A program made the position numbers and the translations under genes. Of a stretch of 64,000 nt of DNA, positions 27,359 through 36,853 are shown piece after piece. Within the stretch, counting starts at the first letter, position 1, and every line of letters begins with the position of its first letter. The DNA lies in the NCBI RefSeq assembly GCF_023845585.1, contig NZ_JAMQHS010000010.1, positions 59,854-123,853 on the forward strand, in the 5' to 3' direction. Under the pieces are notes generated by a model. That model saw only the letters and a program-made list of their open reading frames with translations, was not told the origin of the DNA and ran no database searches. The stretch comes from Clostridium sp. CMCC3677. GTDB taxonomy: Bacteria > Bacillota > Clostridia > Clostridiales > Clostridiaceae.

Positions 27359-28405
27359 TTGGTTTTAGTTAATATATATGGAAAAATTCGGCCAATAATA
27401 ATTTCTAAAAAATTAGGAGTCGGTATTTGCAATCCTGATTCAGATTGGATTAGGGGGTTTTGTGATGATTTTGATGAAGAAATTTTAATCCATAAGCATA
27501 ATATGAAGAAATATTTAAAAGATGGGTTTGATATAAAAAGGATGGAAGGACGATATAATCTGCCTCAAATTACAAAAGGGCTTGGGTGGCAAGAAGAAGG
27601 GAAATCTGTTGAACAAACCATTGCAGAACACTTGATAGAAATACAAGTAATAGATTTTGAAAATTCATTGTTACAAAAGAATAATGAATATTTAGATAGT
27701 CCTACTTGTGAGCTACAGTATACAGGGAAATTTTTGAAATTTTGTAGTGTAGTACAGTCTTCGGAGAGTGCACAGAAGGTTGTACAGGGGCAGATTCCAT
27801 TCGTAACCTATGATTCGGATAATTTAAGTGAAAAACCTCTCATTCTTAATTATTTGGAAGCAATATCAAAGTCAAACATTTGTCTTAATACATATACAAA
27901 TAATTGTATTGAGACATTGCAATATTTAGGAGGCTTAATTGATGGATTTTTATCTATAGATGAAGATTTTTGGTTACTTGATTATATTATTAATGCAGTT
28001 CATGACGAGCATGGTAATGGTGCATATCACATTTTTGAAGTAATGTCGTTGATAGAAATGTTGATTATTAATCCAAATGGAAAAGGAAGAACAGTTGGTG
28101 AAATGGAGCGAAAACTACCACAGTTTCTCACTATAAAAATTAATACTTCACAAAAAAAATTATTTTCAACCATTATGAGAAAGTTAAGAAATAAAATTGG
28201 ACATGGTGATTTCAGGGTCATTCAACAATTGCTCGAAGAATATCGTAATTCCTTTATGCAAAACTTTTGGTATGATGAGTTTGAATATAGCATAGAAAAT
28301 TGGACATACGGAAATATATGTATTCAATTGGATAAAGCTCTTGCAAACATTCTTTGGTTAATGCTTTTTGATAAAGAAAAATTATTAAGTATTCAACAAA
28401 ACTAG
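27359..28405 (+). CDS. HEPN-like protein of unknown function
   Basis: A 348-residue protein with no membrane span. The N-terminal two-thirds are unrecognised. Near the C-terminus, MRKLRNKIGHGDF contains R-N-K-I-G-H, the Rx4H arrangement of HEPN ribonucleases, in a helical region that also has an upstream EVMSLIEMLII helix, as in Apea-like HEPN domains. HEPN proteins are frequent RNA-cleaving effectors in toxin-antitoxin and phage defence. No ATG fits, so a TTG start is proposed with AAGGGATAAG upstream. The adjoining kinase gene suggests a kinase-HEPN pair, which is inference. Confidence 0.6.
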   Translation: MVLVNIYGKIRPIIISKKLGVGICNPDSDWIRGFCDDFDEEILIHKHNMKKYLKDGFDIKRMEGRYNLPQITKGLGWQEEGKSVEQTIAEHLIEIQVIDFENSLLQKNNEYLDSPTCELQYTGKFLKFCSVVQSSESAQKVVQGQIPFVTYDSDNLSEKPLILNYLEAISKSNICLNTYTNNCIETLQYLGGLIDGFLSIDEDFWLLDYIINAVHDEHGNGAYHIFEVMSLIEMLIINPNGKGRTVGEMERKLPQFLTIKINTSQKKLFSTIMRKLRNKIGHGDFRVIQQLLEEYRNSFMQNFWYDEFEYSIENWTYGNICIQLDKALANILWLMLFDKEKLLSIQQN

Positions 28406-28424
28406 AGATATGACGATTAAATAG

Positions 28425-28847
28425 AAAAATAACAATAAAAGAAAACTTAATGATAGATTTAAGCAACATAATGGTACAAATATTGTAGATGATAATAATT
28501 GTAAAAGAAAACAAATTGATGAATACTTTAATAAAAAAGAAAAAATCGGATATTCAATATTTGTTCAATCACCGTTATCGCAACCAATTACACACAGAAA
28601 TGAAAAAGAGTATAGAAAAATGTTAGGTGATGAATTTTCAAGAGAAGATTATGTAGGAGAGGAGGGAAATGAGCATATAAAACAAGTAGAAGGAATTTTA
28701 ATAGAAGCTTATAGAAAAGCAAATGGAGATTTTCCGTTATGGAATCGTATGTGAGGATCTTTATATGGACAAAAAGTTGTTTCTATTGGAAATTATGATA
28801 TTGTAAAATCATTTATAAATTTAAATTGTATGAATTTAAATTTATAG
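28425..28847 (+). pseudogene. Remnant coding region with in-frame TGA and no start
   Basis: An open frame of 109 codons without a good start (fragments IDEYFNKKEKIGYSIFVQSP and YRKANGDFPLWNRM) runs to a TGA at 28752. It then continues in the same frame as GSLYGQKVVSIGNYDIVKSF to a TAG at 28845. The amino-acid composition on both sides looks coding. It is most simply a decayed gene whose ends are lost. I do not recognise the family. This explains most of the 28406-28913 spacer. Confidence 0.5.
28814..28846. promoter_or_regulatory. Perfect 14-bp palindrome upstream of trlF-like gene
   Basis: TATAAATTTAAATT, five bases GTATG, then AATTTAAATTTATA. The arms are exact inverted repeats. No T run follows, so it looks like an operator rather than a terminator. 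It also overlaps the end of the remnant frame. Low base complexity raises the chance of coincidence. Confidence 0.45.
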
Positions 28848-28913
28848 ATTATAGTCAATAAAATAACTAAAAATGAAGTAAACAGAGATATTAGAGCAAA
28901 GGAGAACTGAAAT

Positions 28914-31685
28914 ATGGAAATTGATTATAAGGGAAATAGATGGTATAAGTGTGATTTGCATTTACATACGCCTGCAAGTCCATGCTTTAGAGATAAATCT
29001 GTTACGGCTACAGAATTTATAAAAAAAGTAAAAGAAGAAGGTTTAGAATGTATTGCAATAACTGATCATAATACTGCTAAATGGATTGATAAAATTAAAG
29101 AAGCTGCTAAAGATGAAGATATTATTGTATTTCCAGGTGTAGAACTTACTTGTACTGAAGCCAAAATACATTTGATTATATTATTTGATATTAATTGTAC
29201 AACTCAAATGGTTGAAGATTTTATTTTAGCAACTAAAATACACAGGAATGATTTGGGGACAAAAAATGCACATTCCAGTAAAACAACAAAAGAGATATTA
29301 GAAATAGCTAAAGAACATAATGGTATTGTTATACCTGCACATGTTGATGATTATAATGGATTATGTAAATTATCTTATCAAATACAAGAGGAAGTTTTGT
29401 TATCTGATGGTATTGATGTTGTGCAAGGAATAAACAAAGAATTAATATTGGAATCACCTAATAAAAAACAAATAGAGAATTTATATAAAAGGTTATGTGA
29501 AACGGATAAAGAAATTACAATAAATGATGTTAAAAATTATAATAAGTGTATACAACTAGTAAAAGAAAAGGAAAAAGGAATTGTAACTTTTTCAGATAAT
29601 CCAGAAAGTGAAGGTAGTTCAAAACATGGATTATTGGGAATTGGCAGATCATATACATATATAAAAATGGATGAAAACCCAACACTGAATAGTTTACGTC
29701 AAGCATTTATATTTCCTAAAATAAGGATAAAAAATTGCTTTAGTCAATGCAATAAAATAAATAAATTACCGGATACATGGATTAAAAAAGTTAAAATTAA
29801 TGACATTAATACTATTGGACAATCATTGGAAGTTGAATTTAATCCTCAATTAACAACAATAATTGGTGGAAGAGGAAGTGGCAAATCCACAATAGTAAAA
29901 ATATTGACAGGCATATTTGCCCAAAAGAATATAGTAGACTTTGAAGACATTTATAGAGAATTCAATAATTTTTATAGCATAAAAGATGGTGTTTTAAAGA
30001 AATCAAGTGAAGTTGAATTAGAGATATTTAAAAATAATATTAAATATAAAATTGTTGTCAAAAATTTTAATGATAAAACTAATCCAGATATACTAATAAA
30101 TAAAATTAATGAGTTGGATGGGTCATTAGAAGAAATTAATGACATAAAAGTAGGAGACTTATTTAAAATTGATATATATAACCAAAAACAAATATATGAA
30201 TCAGCTAAGAATACCAATTCATTGAGAAATAAGATAGATTCTTTAATACCAACTATAAATAATTCTAAAGATAAATTAAATCAATATATATCGGATTATA
30301 AAAGGCAATATATTAAGATTAAGGACACTGAAGACAAGCTGAAAATCAAGCAAAGAATAAAGCTTTCTATAGATGATATATCAGAGAAAATAGATACATA
30401 TAAAAAGAGTGGGATAAAAGAAAGGTTAGAATCATATGAACTATATAATAAACAAAGAATAGCATTATTGAGTATTTATGAATTAATGCAAAATAAAGAA
30501 AAAGAGTTGAGAAAATTTGTTGAAGAATTTAAGTTAGAATCTTTTAAACTTAATTTTATGCAAGATGAGTATAAGGATGAACTTGGTAATTTAATTAATA
30601 TGAAAAACAAAGAATTTTCAACTATTATATTGACTTTTGAAAAACAAATTGAATACTTAAAAAAGTCAAGTGAAGAATATAGTAATAGCATAATAAAGAC
30701 GAAGTGGCATGAAAAATATGAAATAAGTAAAAGTGAGTATGATGCAGCTTTAGAAGAGCTAAGAAAAAAAGGTATAGATGTTGATACTATTAATAAGCTT
30801 TTAAAAGAACAAGAAGAAAAACAAAAGGAACTTAATAAGTTAGAAGAAGAAGAAAAAAAATTATCTGATGAGTATCAAGAATTAGAAAAAATAAAAGAAA
30901 GTTATTATAAGATTAGAAATGAAATTACTCAATTACGAAAGAATTATATTACTCAATTGTTAAGTGATACTAATATAAGGATAAAAATTAATCAATTTAA
31001 AGATATTGGAGATTTTAGTTCTAGATTTAGAGAGATAATTCAAAAAAATACAGGTTTTAGTGAGTTGATAAAACAAATATCAGAGCAATGTTTTAAAGGG
31101 CAAGTAAAAGAAAAAATAAATAATTTAGTTAAACAATTTGAAGAAATAAAATATACAAATAAATCAAATAATAATTTTAATGGCAAATTTATAAATGTAA
31201 TTAAAGATTTAAATAATGAACAAATGGCTGCTCTTAACTTATTTTTGCCAGAAGATGATATTCAAGTAGAGTACCAATTAAATGGTTCTAAGAGTTATAA
31301 AAAATTAGAGAATGCTTCGGCTGGACAGAAAACATCAGCTATATTAACATTCATTTTGTCTGATGGAACGGTTCCATTAATTTTAGATCAACCAGAAGAT
31401 GATCTAGATAATCATTTGATATCAGAATTAGTGGTTGAAATGTTAAAAAAATGCAAGGAAAAAAGACAGATAATTGTAGTGACACATAATGCAAATATTC
31501 CTGTTAATGGTGATTCTGAATTAACTATAGCAATGAATTCAGATAGTAAAAAAATAGAAATATATAAATTTGGAACTATAGAAAATGATGATATTAGAAC
31601 AGAAATATGTAGTGTTATGGAAGGAGGAGAAGATGCATTTAAATTACGTGCAAAAAGGTATGCAATAAAGTGTAATTTAATATAA
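28914..31685 (+). CDS. TrlF-like PHP-domain AAA/SMC-type ATPase
   Basis: A 923-residue protein. Residues 10-290 form a PHP phosphoesterase domain (YKCDLHLHTPASP, then AITDHNT, GVELTC and AHVDD). Residues about 300 to the end form an SMC/ABC-type ATPase split by a long coiled coil: Walker A GGRGSGKST (near 318), coil at about 430-700, signature ASAGQKTSA (near 800), Walker B LILDQPEDDLDN (near 825) and the VVTHNANIP switch. This matches the TrlF family of AAA-like ATPases. PHP-ATPases of this kind are found in defence and DNA-repair loci and are expected to cut nucleic acid. A good AAAGGAG precedes the ATG. Confidence 0.87.
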   Translation: MEIDYKGNRWYKCDLHLHTPASPCFRDKSVTATEFIKKVKEEGLECIAITDHNTAKWIDKIKEAAKDEDIIVFPGVELTCTEAKIHLIILFDINCTTQMVEDFILATKIHRNDLGTKNAHSSKTTKEILEIAKEHNGIVIPAHVDDYNGLCKLSYQIQEEVLLSDGIDVVQGINKELILESPNKKQIENLYKRLCETDKEITINDVKNYNKCIQLVKEKEKGIVTFSDNPESEGSSKHGLLGIGRSYTYIKMDENPTLNSLRQAFIFPKIRIKNCFSQCNKINKLPDTWIKKVKINDINTIGQSLEVEFNPQLTTIIGGRGSGKSTIVKILTGIFAQKNIVDFEDIYREFNNFYSIKDGVLKKSSEVELEIFKNNIKYKIVVKNFNDKTNPDILINKINELDGSLEEINDIKVGDLFKIDIYNQKQIYESAKNTNSLRNKIDSLIPTINNSKDKLNQYISDYKRQYIKIKDTEDKLKIKQRIKLSIDDISEKIDTYKKSGIKERLESYELYNKQRIALLSIYELMQNKEKELRKFVEEFKLESFKLNFMQDEYKDELGNLINMKNKEFSTIILTFEKQIEYLKKSSEEYSNSIIKTKWHEKYEISKSEYDAALEELRKKGIDVDTINKLLKEQEEKQKELNKLEEEEKKLSDEYQELEKIKESYYKIRNEITQLRKNYITQLLSDTNIRIKINQFKDIGDFSSRFREIIQKNTGFSELIKQISEQCFKGQVKEKINNLVKQFEEIKYTNKSNNNFNGKFINVIKDLNNEQMAALNLFLPEDDIQVEYQLNGSKSYKKLENASAGQKTSAILTFILSDGTVPLILDQPEDDLDNHLISELVVEMLKKCKEKRQIIVVTHNANIPVNGDSELTIAMNSDSKKIEIYKFGTIENDDIRTEICSVMEGGEDAFKLRAKRYAIKCNLI

Positions 31686-31865
31686 AGAATAATAACCTAA
31701 CTTAGAGGAGTTAAAGAGAACTGTATCATAAATAAAGTTAATTTCTAATAAAATATAAATTATAATTTCTATTCATAATATTCCAAAACTTTACATATAA
31801 TTACATAATATAGTACAATTATTATAAAAGCATAAAATATGATAAATTATGTAATGGAGGGTGAA

Positions 31866-32714
31866 ATGCAACTTAATGTAGAGCAGAAAAGAATAATTCA
31901 GAGTAAACCTAATGGACATTCTTTAATAAAAGGTGTAGCAGGTTCAGGTAAAACTACTGTTGCTGTAAATAAAATGCCATTGCTATTAAGGCACTATTGT
32001 CCTTCTGAAGATGATAGAGTTCTTATGGCAACTTATAATAAATCACTTCAAAAATATGTTTCATTTATATATGATAACGTTAAAGACGATATTAATGATC
32101 AGATTAATATATTTGATGAAGATAATAGTAATAAGTTATATATTAAAACAATAGATTCAATAATGTTTAAGTATTTTAATCAATATAAAAAACATAATAA
32201 TGTTAGTTTAGAACTTGCATTTCAAAAAGAATGTCAAGATCAATTAATTGATGCAATAAACTTTGTTAGCAAGAGTTTTCAGGACATTAAAATTATTAAT
32301 CAGAAGTATTTTCAATTTATAAAAGAAGAAATTATGTGGATAAAATCTTGCAATTATATGGAGCTTGAAGAATATCAATCTGTTGATAGAATAGGTAGAG
32401 TTAGAAAAATTAATAATGAAGGGCCACAAAAACTTAGAAAAAATTCTAAGCAACGAAATACCATATTTGAAGTCTTATTAAGATATGATAAAAATTTAAA
32501 GAAGATAAATAAAGTAGATTTTCAAGATATGGCTTTGATTGCATTAGCTCAAGCTAAGAAATATCCTATTGAAAAATATACCCATATATTAATAGATAAA
32601 AGTCAAGATTTAACAAGAGTTCAATTAGAATTATTAAAAGCATCAATACTTAAAGTAGTATTGGTGTTTTTGTTATTTAAAATAAATAAAACTATTTTTA
32701 AATTAGATGCTTAG
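31866..32714 (+). pseudogene. Truncated UvrD/Rep-like helicase
   Basis: The frame begins MQLNVEQKRIIQSKPNGHSL and holds Walker A AGSGKTT, as in superfamily 1 helicases. The 1B region follows, then HILIDKSQDLTRVQL. That last block is the DEXQ box, where the usual Glu is changed to Lys. The protein then runs into unrelated sequence and stops after 282 residues, while family members are about 600. Helicase motifs III-VI are absent. Loss of the Glu and of half the protein argue for a decayed gene; a separate N-terminal regulator is less likely. GGAGGGTGAA precedes the ATG at 31866. Confidence 0.7.
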
Positions 32715-32804
32715 TATTAATCAATTTGTAAAATAATATAAGTTTAGTTTATAATAATATTATCATAAAATGTGACAATATGGATAATTAAAGGGGAGAT
32801 GGGT

Positions 32805-35800
32805 TTGAATAATTTTGCTTTTTTAGAAGATAAGTGGCCTATACTAGGAAATTTGGGGAGATTAGCAGAGAGAAATCTTTATATAGATTCAAATACTACA
32901 TTTATAAAATGCGGTATGTTTGGTGAAATTATAGTTAAGTATATGGTATCAATGGAAGAGGTTGATGAAACATTAATAGCTCATGACAATAATCATAACA
33001 ATAGAATTAAGTTACTTAAAAAGGAAGACTTGATTCCAGATGATATTGATAATATACTTCATATGCTAAGAATTAAGAGGAATAGTGCAGCTCATAGTGG
33101 TTATGAAGATGTGGAAAAAGCTAAAATTCAATTAGAGATTACATTTAAGTTAGCAGTGTGGTTTATGCAAACTTATGGAGAGTGGAATTTTGAACCTGAA
33201 TCTTTTAAAGTACCTAAAGAAAATGATTTTAGTGAAAATATTAATGATATATCAAGAGAATATGATGAAAAGGTAAAAGCCTTAGAAGCAGAACTTAATG
33301 CATTAAAGGCTAAAGAAAAAGATAAAAAAGAGTTAGAAGAACGTAAAAAACAAGGTAAAAAGGCTAGTAGAAAGATTGAATATAGTGAAGCTCAAACAAG
33401 AAGAATAATTGATGATCAACTTGTAAGTGCAGGTTGGGAAGCAGACACAATTAATATTAGATATTCAAGAGGAACAAGACCTACTAAAGGAAGAAATTTA
33501 GCTATTGCTGAATGGCCAACATATTCTGAAGAAAAGGGTAATGGAAAAGTTGACTATGCTTTATTTATCGGAAAAAAGTTAGTTGGATTTGTTGAAGCTA
33601 AAAAATATTCCAAAGACGTTGGTGGAACTATGGTTGAATCTAAAACTTATGCTAAAGGAGTTAAAGAAGAGGATACAGAATATGTTATTTCTACTTGGAA
33701 TGAATATAAAGTCCCATTCTTATTTTCTGCAAATGGCAGAAAGTATATTAAAGAGATTGAAGACAAAAGCGGTGTTCATTTTGTAGATTGCAGAAATCCT
33801 AGAAATAATACTAAAGTCCTTCAAGGATGGTATTCACCAGAAAAATTAGAAGCTATTCTTGAAGAAGATATAGAAGATGCTAATAAAAAACTTGATGAGT
33901 TAAGTTTTGAATTTTTACAAAGTTCAGATAGTGTAGGATTAAGATATTATCAAGTAGAGGCTATAAAGGCAGTTGAAAAAGCTATCATTGATGGTAAGAA
34001 AACAGCATTGATAACTATGGCAACTGGAACAGGTAAAACTAGAACAGTTTTAGGATTAATATATAGATTACTTAAGACTAATAGATATAGAAGAATTTTA
34101 TTTCTAGTTGATAGAACTTCACTTGGAGATCAAGCTTTAGATACATTTAAGGAAGTTAAGTTAGAAGATTTAAAAACATTAAATCAAATATATAATATTA
34201 ATGGATTAGATGACAAACTTATTGATAAGGAAACTAAGATCCATATTGCAACGGTACAAGCTATGGTTAAAAGAATTATGTACAATGAAGAAGAAGTAAA
34301 TGTGCCATCTGTTGGTGATTATGATTGTATTATAGTAGATGAAGCTCATAGGGGATATACTTTAGACAAAGAAATGAGTGAAAATGAAATTGATTGGAGA
34401 GATAATAGAGACTTTTTAGGTAAATACAAGAAAGTTATTGAGTATTTTGATGCGTTTAAAGTAGCACTTACAGCGACCCCAGCACTTCAAACTACAATGA
34501 TATTTGGAAAAACAGTTTATAACTATAGTTATAGAGAAGCAGTTATAGATGGCTACTTAGTTGACCATGAACCACCACATCTTATTGAAACAGAACTTAC
34601 AAGAGATGGAGTTCACTTTAAGAAAGGGGATACAGTAGCTAAATATAATAAGTATACTGGTGAACTTATTAATGGTGCTGAAATTGATGATGATTTAGAT
34701 TTTGAAATAGATCAATTCAATAAGAAAGTAATTGTAGAATCACATACAAGAGCAGCATTAGAAGAAGTAGCAAATCATATTGATCCTGAAAATGATGAAG
34801 GAAAAACATTAATATTTGCAGCAAGTGATGCTCATGCTGATATGATTGTTAGATTATTAAAGAAAATTTATACAGAAACTATGGGTGGAGTAGATGATGA
34901 TTCAATATTAAAGATAACAGGTGCAATAAAGGATTCAGATTTAGCAATAAAAAGATTTAAGAATGAGAAGTACCCTAATATTGCAGTTACTGTTGATTTA
35001 TTATCTACAGGAATTGACGTACCAAGGATTGATAAAATAGTATTTTTAAGAAGGGTAAAATCAAGAATACTTTATGAGCAAATGCTAGGTAGAGCAACTC
35101 GTCTTTGCGATGAAATAGAAAAAACTCACTTTGAGATATTTGACTGCGTAAGACTTTATGAAGCACTTAAAGATGTTACTAATATGAAGCCAGTTGCAGC
35201 AAGTGCAAATACATCATTTAAAATTCTTAAAGAAACATTAGAGAGAACTGATGATATTGAGGAAAAGAAGGAAACAATAAAGAAAGTTATAGCTAAATTG
35301 CAAAGAAAGAAGAAATTATTAAAAGATGATGAAAAATTAATTTTTAAAAGTCTTTGTAATGATAAAACTCCTGAGGAATTTATAAAGGAACTTAAAGAAG
35401 CTCATATAGATCAGGCAGTCTATCAAGTTGTTAATAATAACAAATTAATAGATTACCTAGATGAAAAATCTCAAAGTGAAGAAATCATAATAGTTACGGA
35501 CAGAAAAGATAAGGTTGTATCACATACAAGAGGATATGGAAAAGGTAAAAAACCAGAAGATTATTTGGAAGAGTTCCAAAAGTATATAGATGAAAATAAA
35601 AATCTTATTCCTGCGTTAGAGGTTATTTGTACAAGACCACAAGAATTAACAAGAGAATCATTAAGACAACTTAGAGCAATACTAGATAAGAATGGTTTTA
35701 GTGAAGAATATTTAAAAACTGCATGGAAAGACTTAAGGCATGAAGAAATAGTTGCAGATATTATTGCATTTATAAGGCAACAAGCCTTAGGAAGTCCACT

Positions 35801-36059
35801 AGAATCAAATGAAGAAAGAGTAAAAAGGGCTGTATCTAGAATAAAGAGAGAGTATTACTTAACAAAGCCACAAGAAAATTGGATGAATAGAATAGAAAAG
35901 GTAATGTTAAAAGAAGTAGTAATAGACAAAGAAACATTTGATACTGGAAGCTTTAAAGCGCAAGGTGGAGGTTTTACTAGACTTAACACAATATTTGGTG
36001 GTAAGCTAGAAGAAATAATAAATAAAGTGAAAACATATATGTTTGAAAATATAGTATAG
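32805..36059 (+). CDS. hsdR: Type I restriction enzyme, R subunit
   Basis: The motor-nuclease subunit of a type I restriction system. An N-terminal DUF4145-like helical domain is followed by a coiled coil (KALEAELNALKAK). The nuclease core comes next (VDYALF near 249 and GFVEAKK near 264, the D-ExK set), then helicase motifs TGTGKT (near 410), DEAH, TATPA and QMLGRATRL. About 1084 residues. The proposed start is the TTG at 32805, because GGGGAG lies 6 bases upstream and homologues begin close to NNFAFLEDKWP; an ATG at 32799 is the alternative. It heads the hsdR-fic-hsdM-orf-hsdS cluster. Confidence 0.93.
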   Translation: MNNFAFLEDKWPILGNLGRLAERNLYIDSNTTFIKCGMFGEIIVKYMVSMEEVDETLIAHDNNHNNRIKLLKKEDLIPDDIDNILHMLRIKRNSAAHSGYEDVEKAKIQLEITFKLAVWFMQTYGEWNFEPESFKVPKENDFSENINDISREYDEKVKALEAELNALKAKEKDKKELEERKKQGKKASRKIEYSEAQTRRIIDDQLVSAGWEADTINIRYSRGTRPTKGRNLAIAEWPTYSEEKGNGKVDYALFIGKKLVGFVEAKKYSKDVGGTMVESKTYAKGVKEEDTEYVISTWNEYKVPFLFSANGRKYIKEIEDKSGVHFVDCRNPRNNTKVLQGWYSPEKLEAILEEDIEDANKKLDELSFEFLQSSDSVGLRYYQVEAIKAVEKAIIDGKKTALITMATGTGKTRTVLGLIYRLLKTNRYRRILFLVDRTSLGDQALDTFKEVKLEDLKTLNQIYNINGLDDKLIDKETKIHIATVQAMVKRIMYNEEEVNVPSVGDYDCIIVDEAHRGYTLDKEMSENEIDWRDNRDFLGKYKKVIEYFDAFKVALTATPALQTTMIFGKTVYNYSYREAVIDGYLVDHEPPHLIETELTRDGVHFKKGDTVAKYNKYTGELINGAEIDDDLDFEIDQFNKKVIVESHTRAALEEVANHIDPENDEGKTLIFAASDAHADMIVRLLKKIYTETMGGVDDDSILKITGAIKDSDLAIKRFKNEKYPNIAVTVDLLSTGIDVPRIDKIVFLRRVKSRILYEQMLGRATRLCDEIEKTHFEIFDCVRLYEALKDVTNMKPVAASANTSFKILKETLERTDDIEEKKETIKKVIAKLQRKKKLLKDDEKLIFKSLCNDKTPEEFIKELKEAHIDQAVYQVVNNNKLIDYLDEKSQSEEIIIVTDRKDKVVSHTRGYGKGKKPEDYLEEFQKYIDENKNLIPALEVICTRPQELTRESLRQLRAILDKNGFSEEYLKTAWKDLRHEEIVADIIAFIRQQALGSPLESNEERVKRAVSRIKREYYLTKPQENWMNRIEKVMLKEVVIDKETFDTGSFKAQGGGFTRLNTIFGGKLEEIINKVKTYMFENIV

Positions 36060-36076
36060 ATTATTGGAGGTGAAGT

Positions 36077-36811
36077 ATGTTTACAAATATAGATAATAAA
36101 AAATCTATTTTAGATAGCAAAAGACCTTTAAATAAGGAAGCTTTGCATAATTTAAAGAAATATTTTGATGTGGAATTAACTTATAATTCTAATGCCATAG
36201 AAGGAAATACTTTAACTGTAACTGAGACAAAAGTAATTTTAGAAGATGGAATTACAATAGGTAAAGGAAAAACATTAAGAGAGCATTTAGAGGTTATAAA
36301 TCATAAGGAAGCTATAGATTATATTGATGATATTGTAAGTAAAGATATTGACATATCTGAAAGAGTTATTAAAGATTTACATTATATAATATTAAAAAGT
36401 ATTAATAACAAAAACGCTGGAAAATATAGAGATACAAATGTTCTTATAAGTGGTAGTAGGCATAGACCGGTGGAACATCTTTTAGTAGCTGAAAAAATGC
36501 AAGAGCTTATTAAATGGTATAAAGAGAATAAAGAAAAGTTTCATCCAATAGAATTAGCAGCAGAATTTCACTTTAGGTATGTATATATTCACCCTTTCAT
36601 TGATGGGAACGGTAGAAGTGCAAGACTTCTTATGAACTTAATTCTTATGAGAAATGGATATCCAATATCAGTTATTAAGAATGAAGACAGAGATGAATAT
36701 ATGAAAGCTTTAGAAAAGGCAAGTACAATAGGAGATGCAAAAGATTTTATAAATATAGTAGCTAATGCTGTAGATAAAAGTTTAGATACTTATTTATATA
36801 TTGCACAATAA
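36077..36811 (+). CDS. fic: Fic family protein (predicted AMP-transferase)
   Basis: A 244-residue Fic protein. The catalytic loop HPFIDGNGRSARLLMN (near 171) is complete, including the histidine, so AMPylation or a related transfer is expected. The N-terminal helix TYNSNAIEGNTLT contains the SNAIEGN-type inhibitory motif whose glutamate blocks ATP binding in class II Fic proteins. It sits 17 bases after hsdR and 42 before hsdM, inside the restriction operon. Fic genes within type I loci are a recurring arrangement; the target is not known. AGGTGAAGT precedes the ATG. Confidence 0.92.
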   Translation: MFTNIDNKKSILDSKRPLNKEALHNLKKYFDVELTYNSNAIEGNTLTVTETKVILEDGITIGKGKTLREHLEVINHKEAIDYIDDIVSKDIDISERVIKDLHYIILKSINNKNAGKYRDTNVLISGSRHRPVEHLLVAEKMQELIKWYKENKEKFHPIELAAEFHFRYVYIHPFIDGNGRSARLLMNLILMRNGYPISVIKNEDRDEYMKALEKASTIGDAKDFINIVANAVDKSLDTYLYIAQ

Positions 36812-36853
36812 TTTATATTTAGCTAAAGAGTAGAATGACGGGAGAACGTAGTA

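Noticed and set aside
28752..28754. In-frame TGA as a selenocysteine codon
   Set aside because: No start codon for the frame, no recognisable selenoprotein motif, and no clear hairpin placed directly after the TGA.
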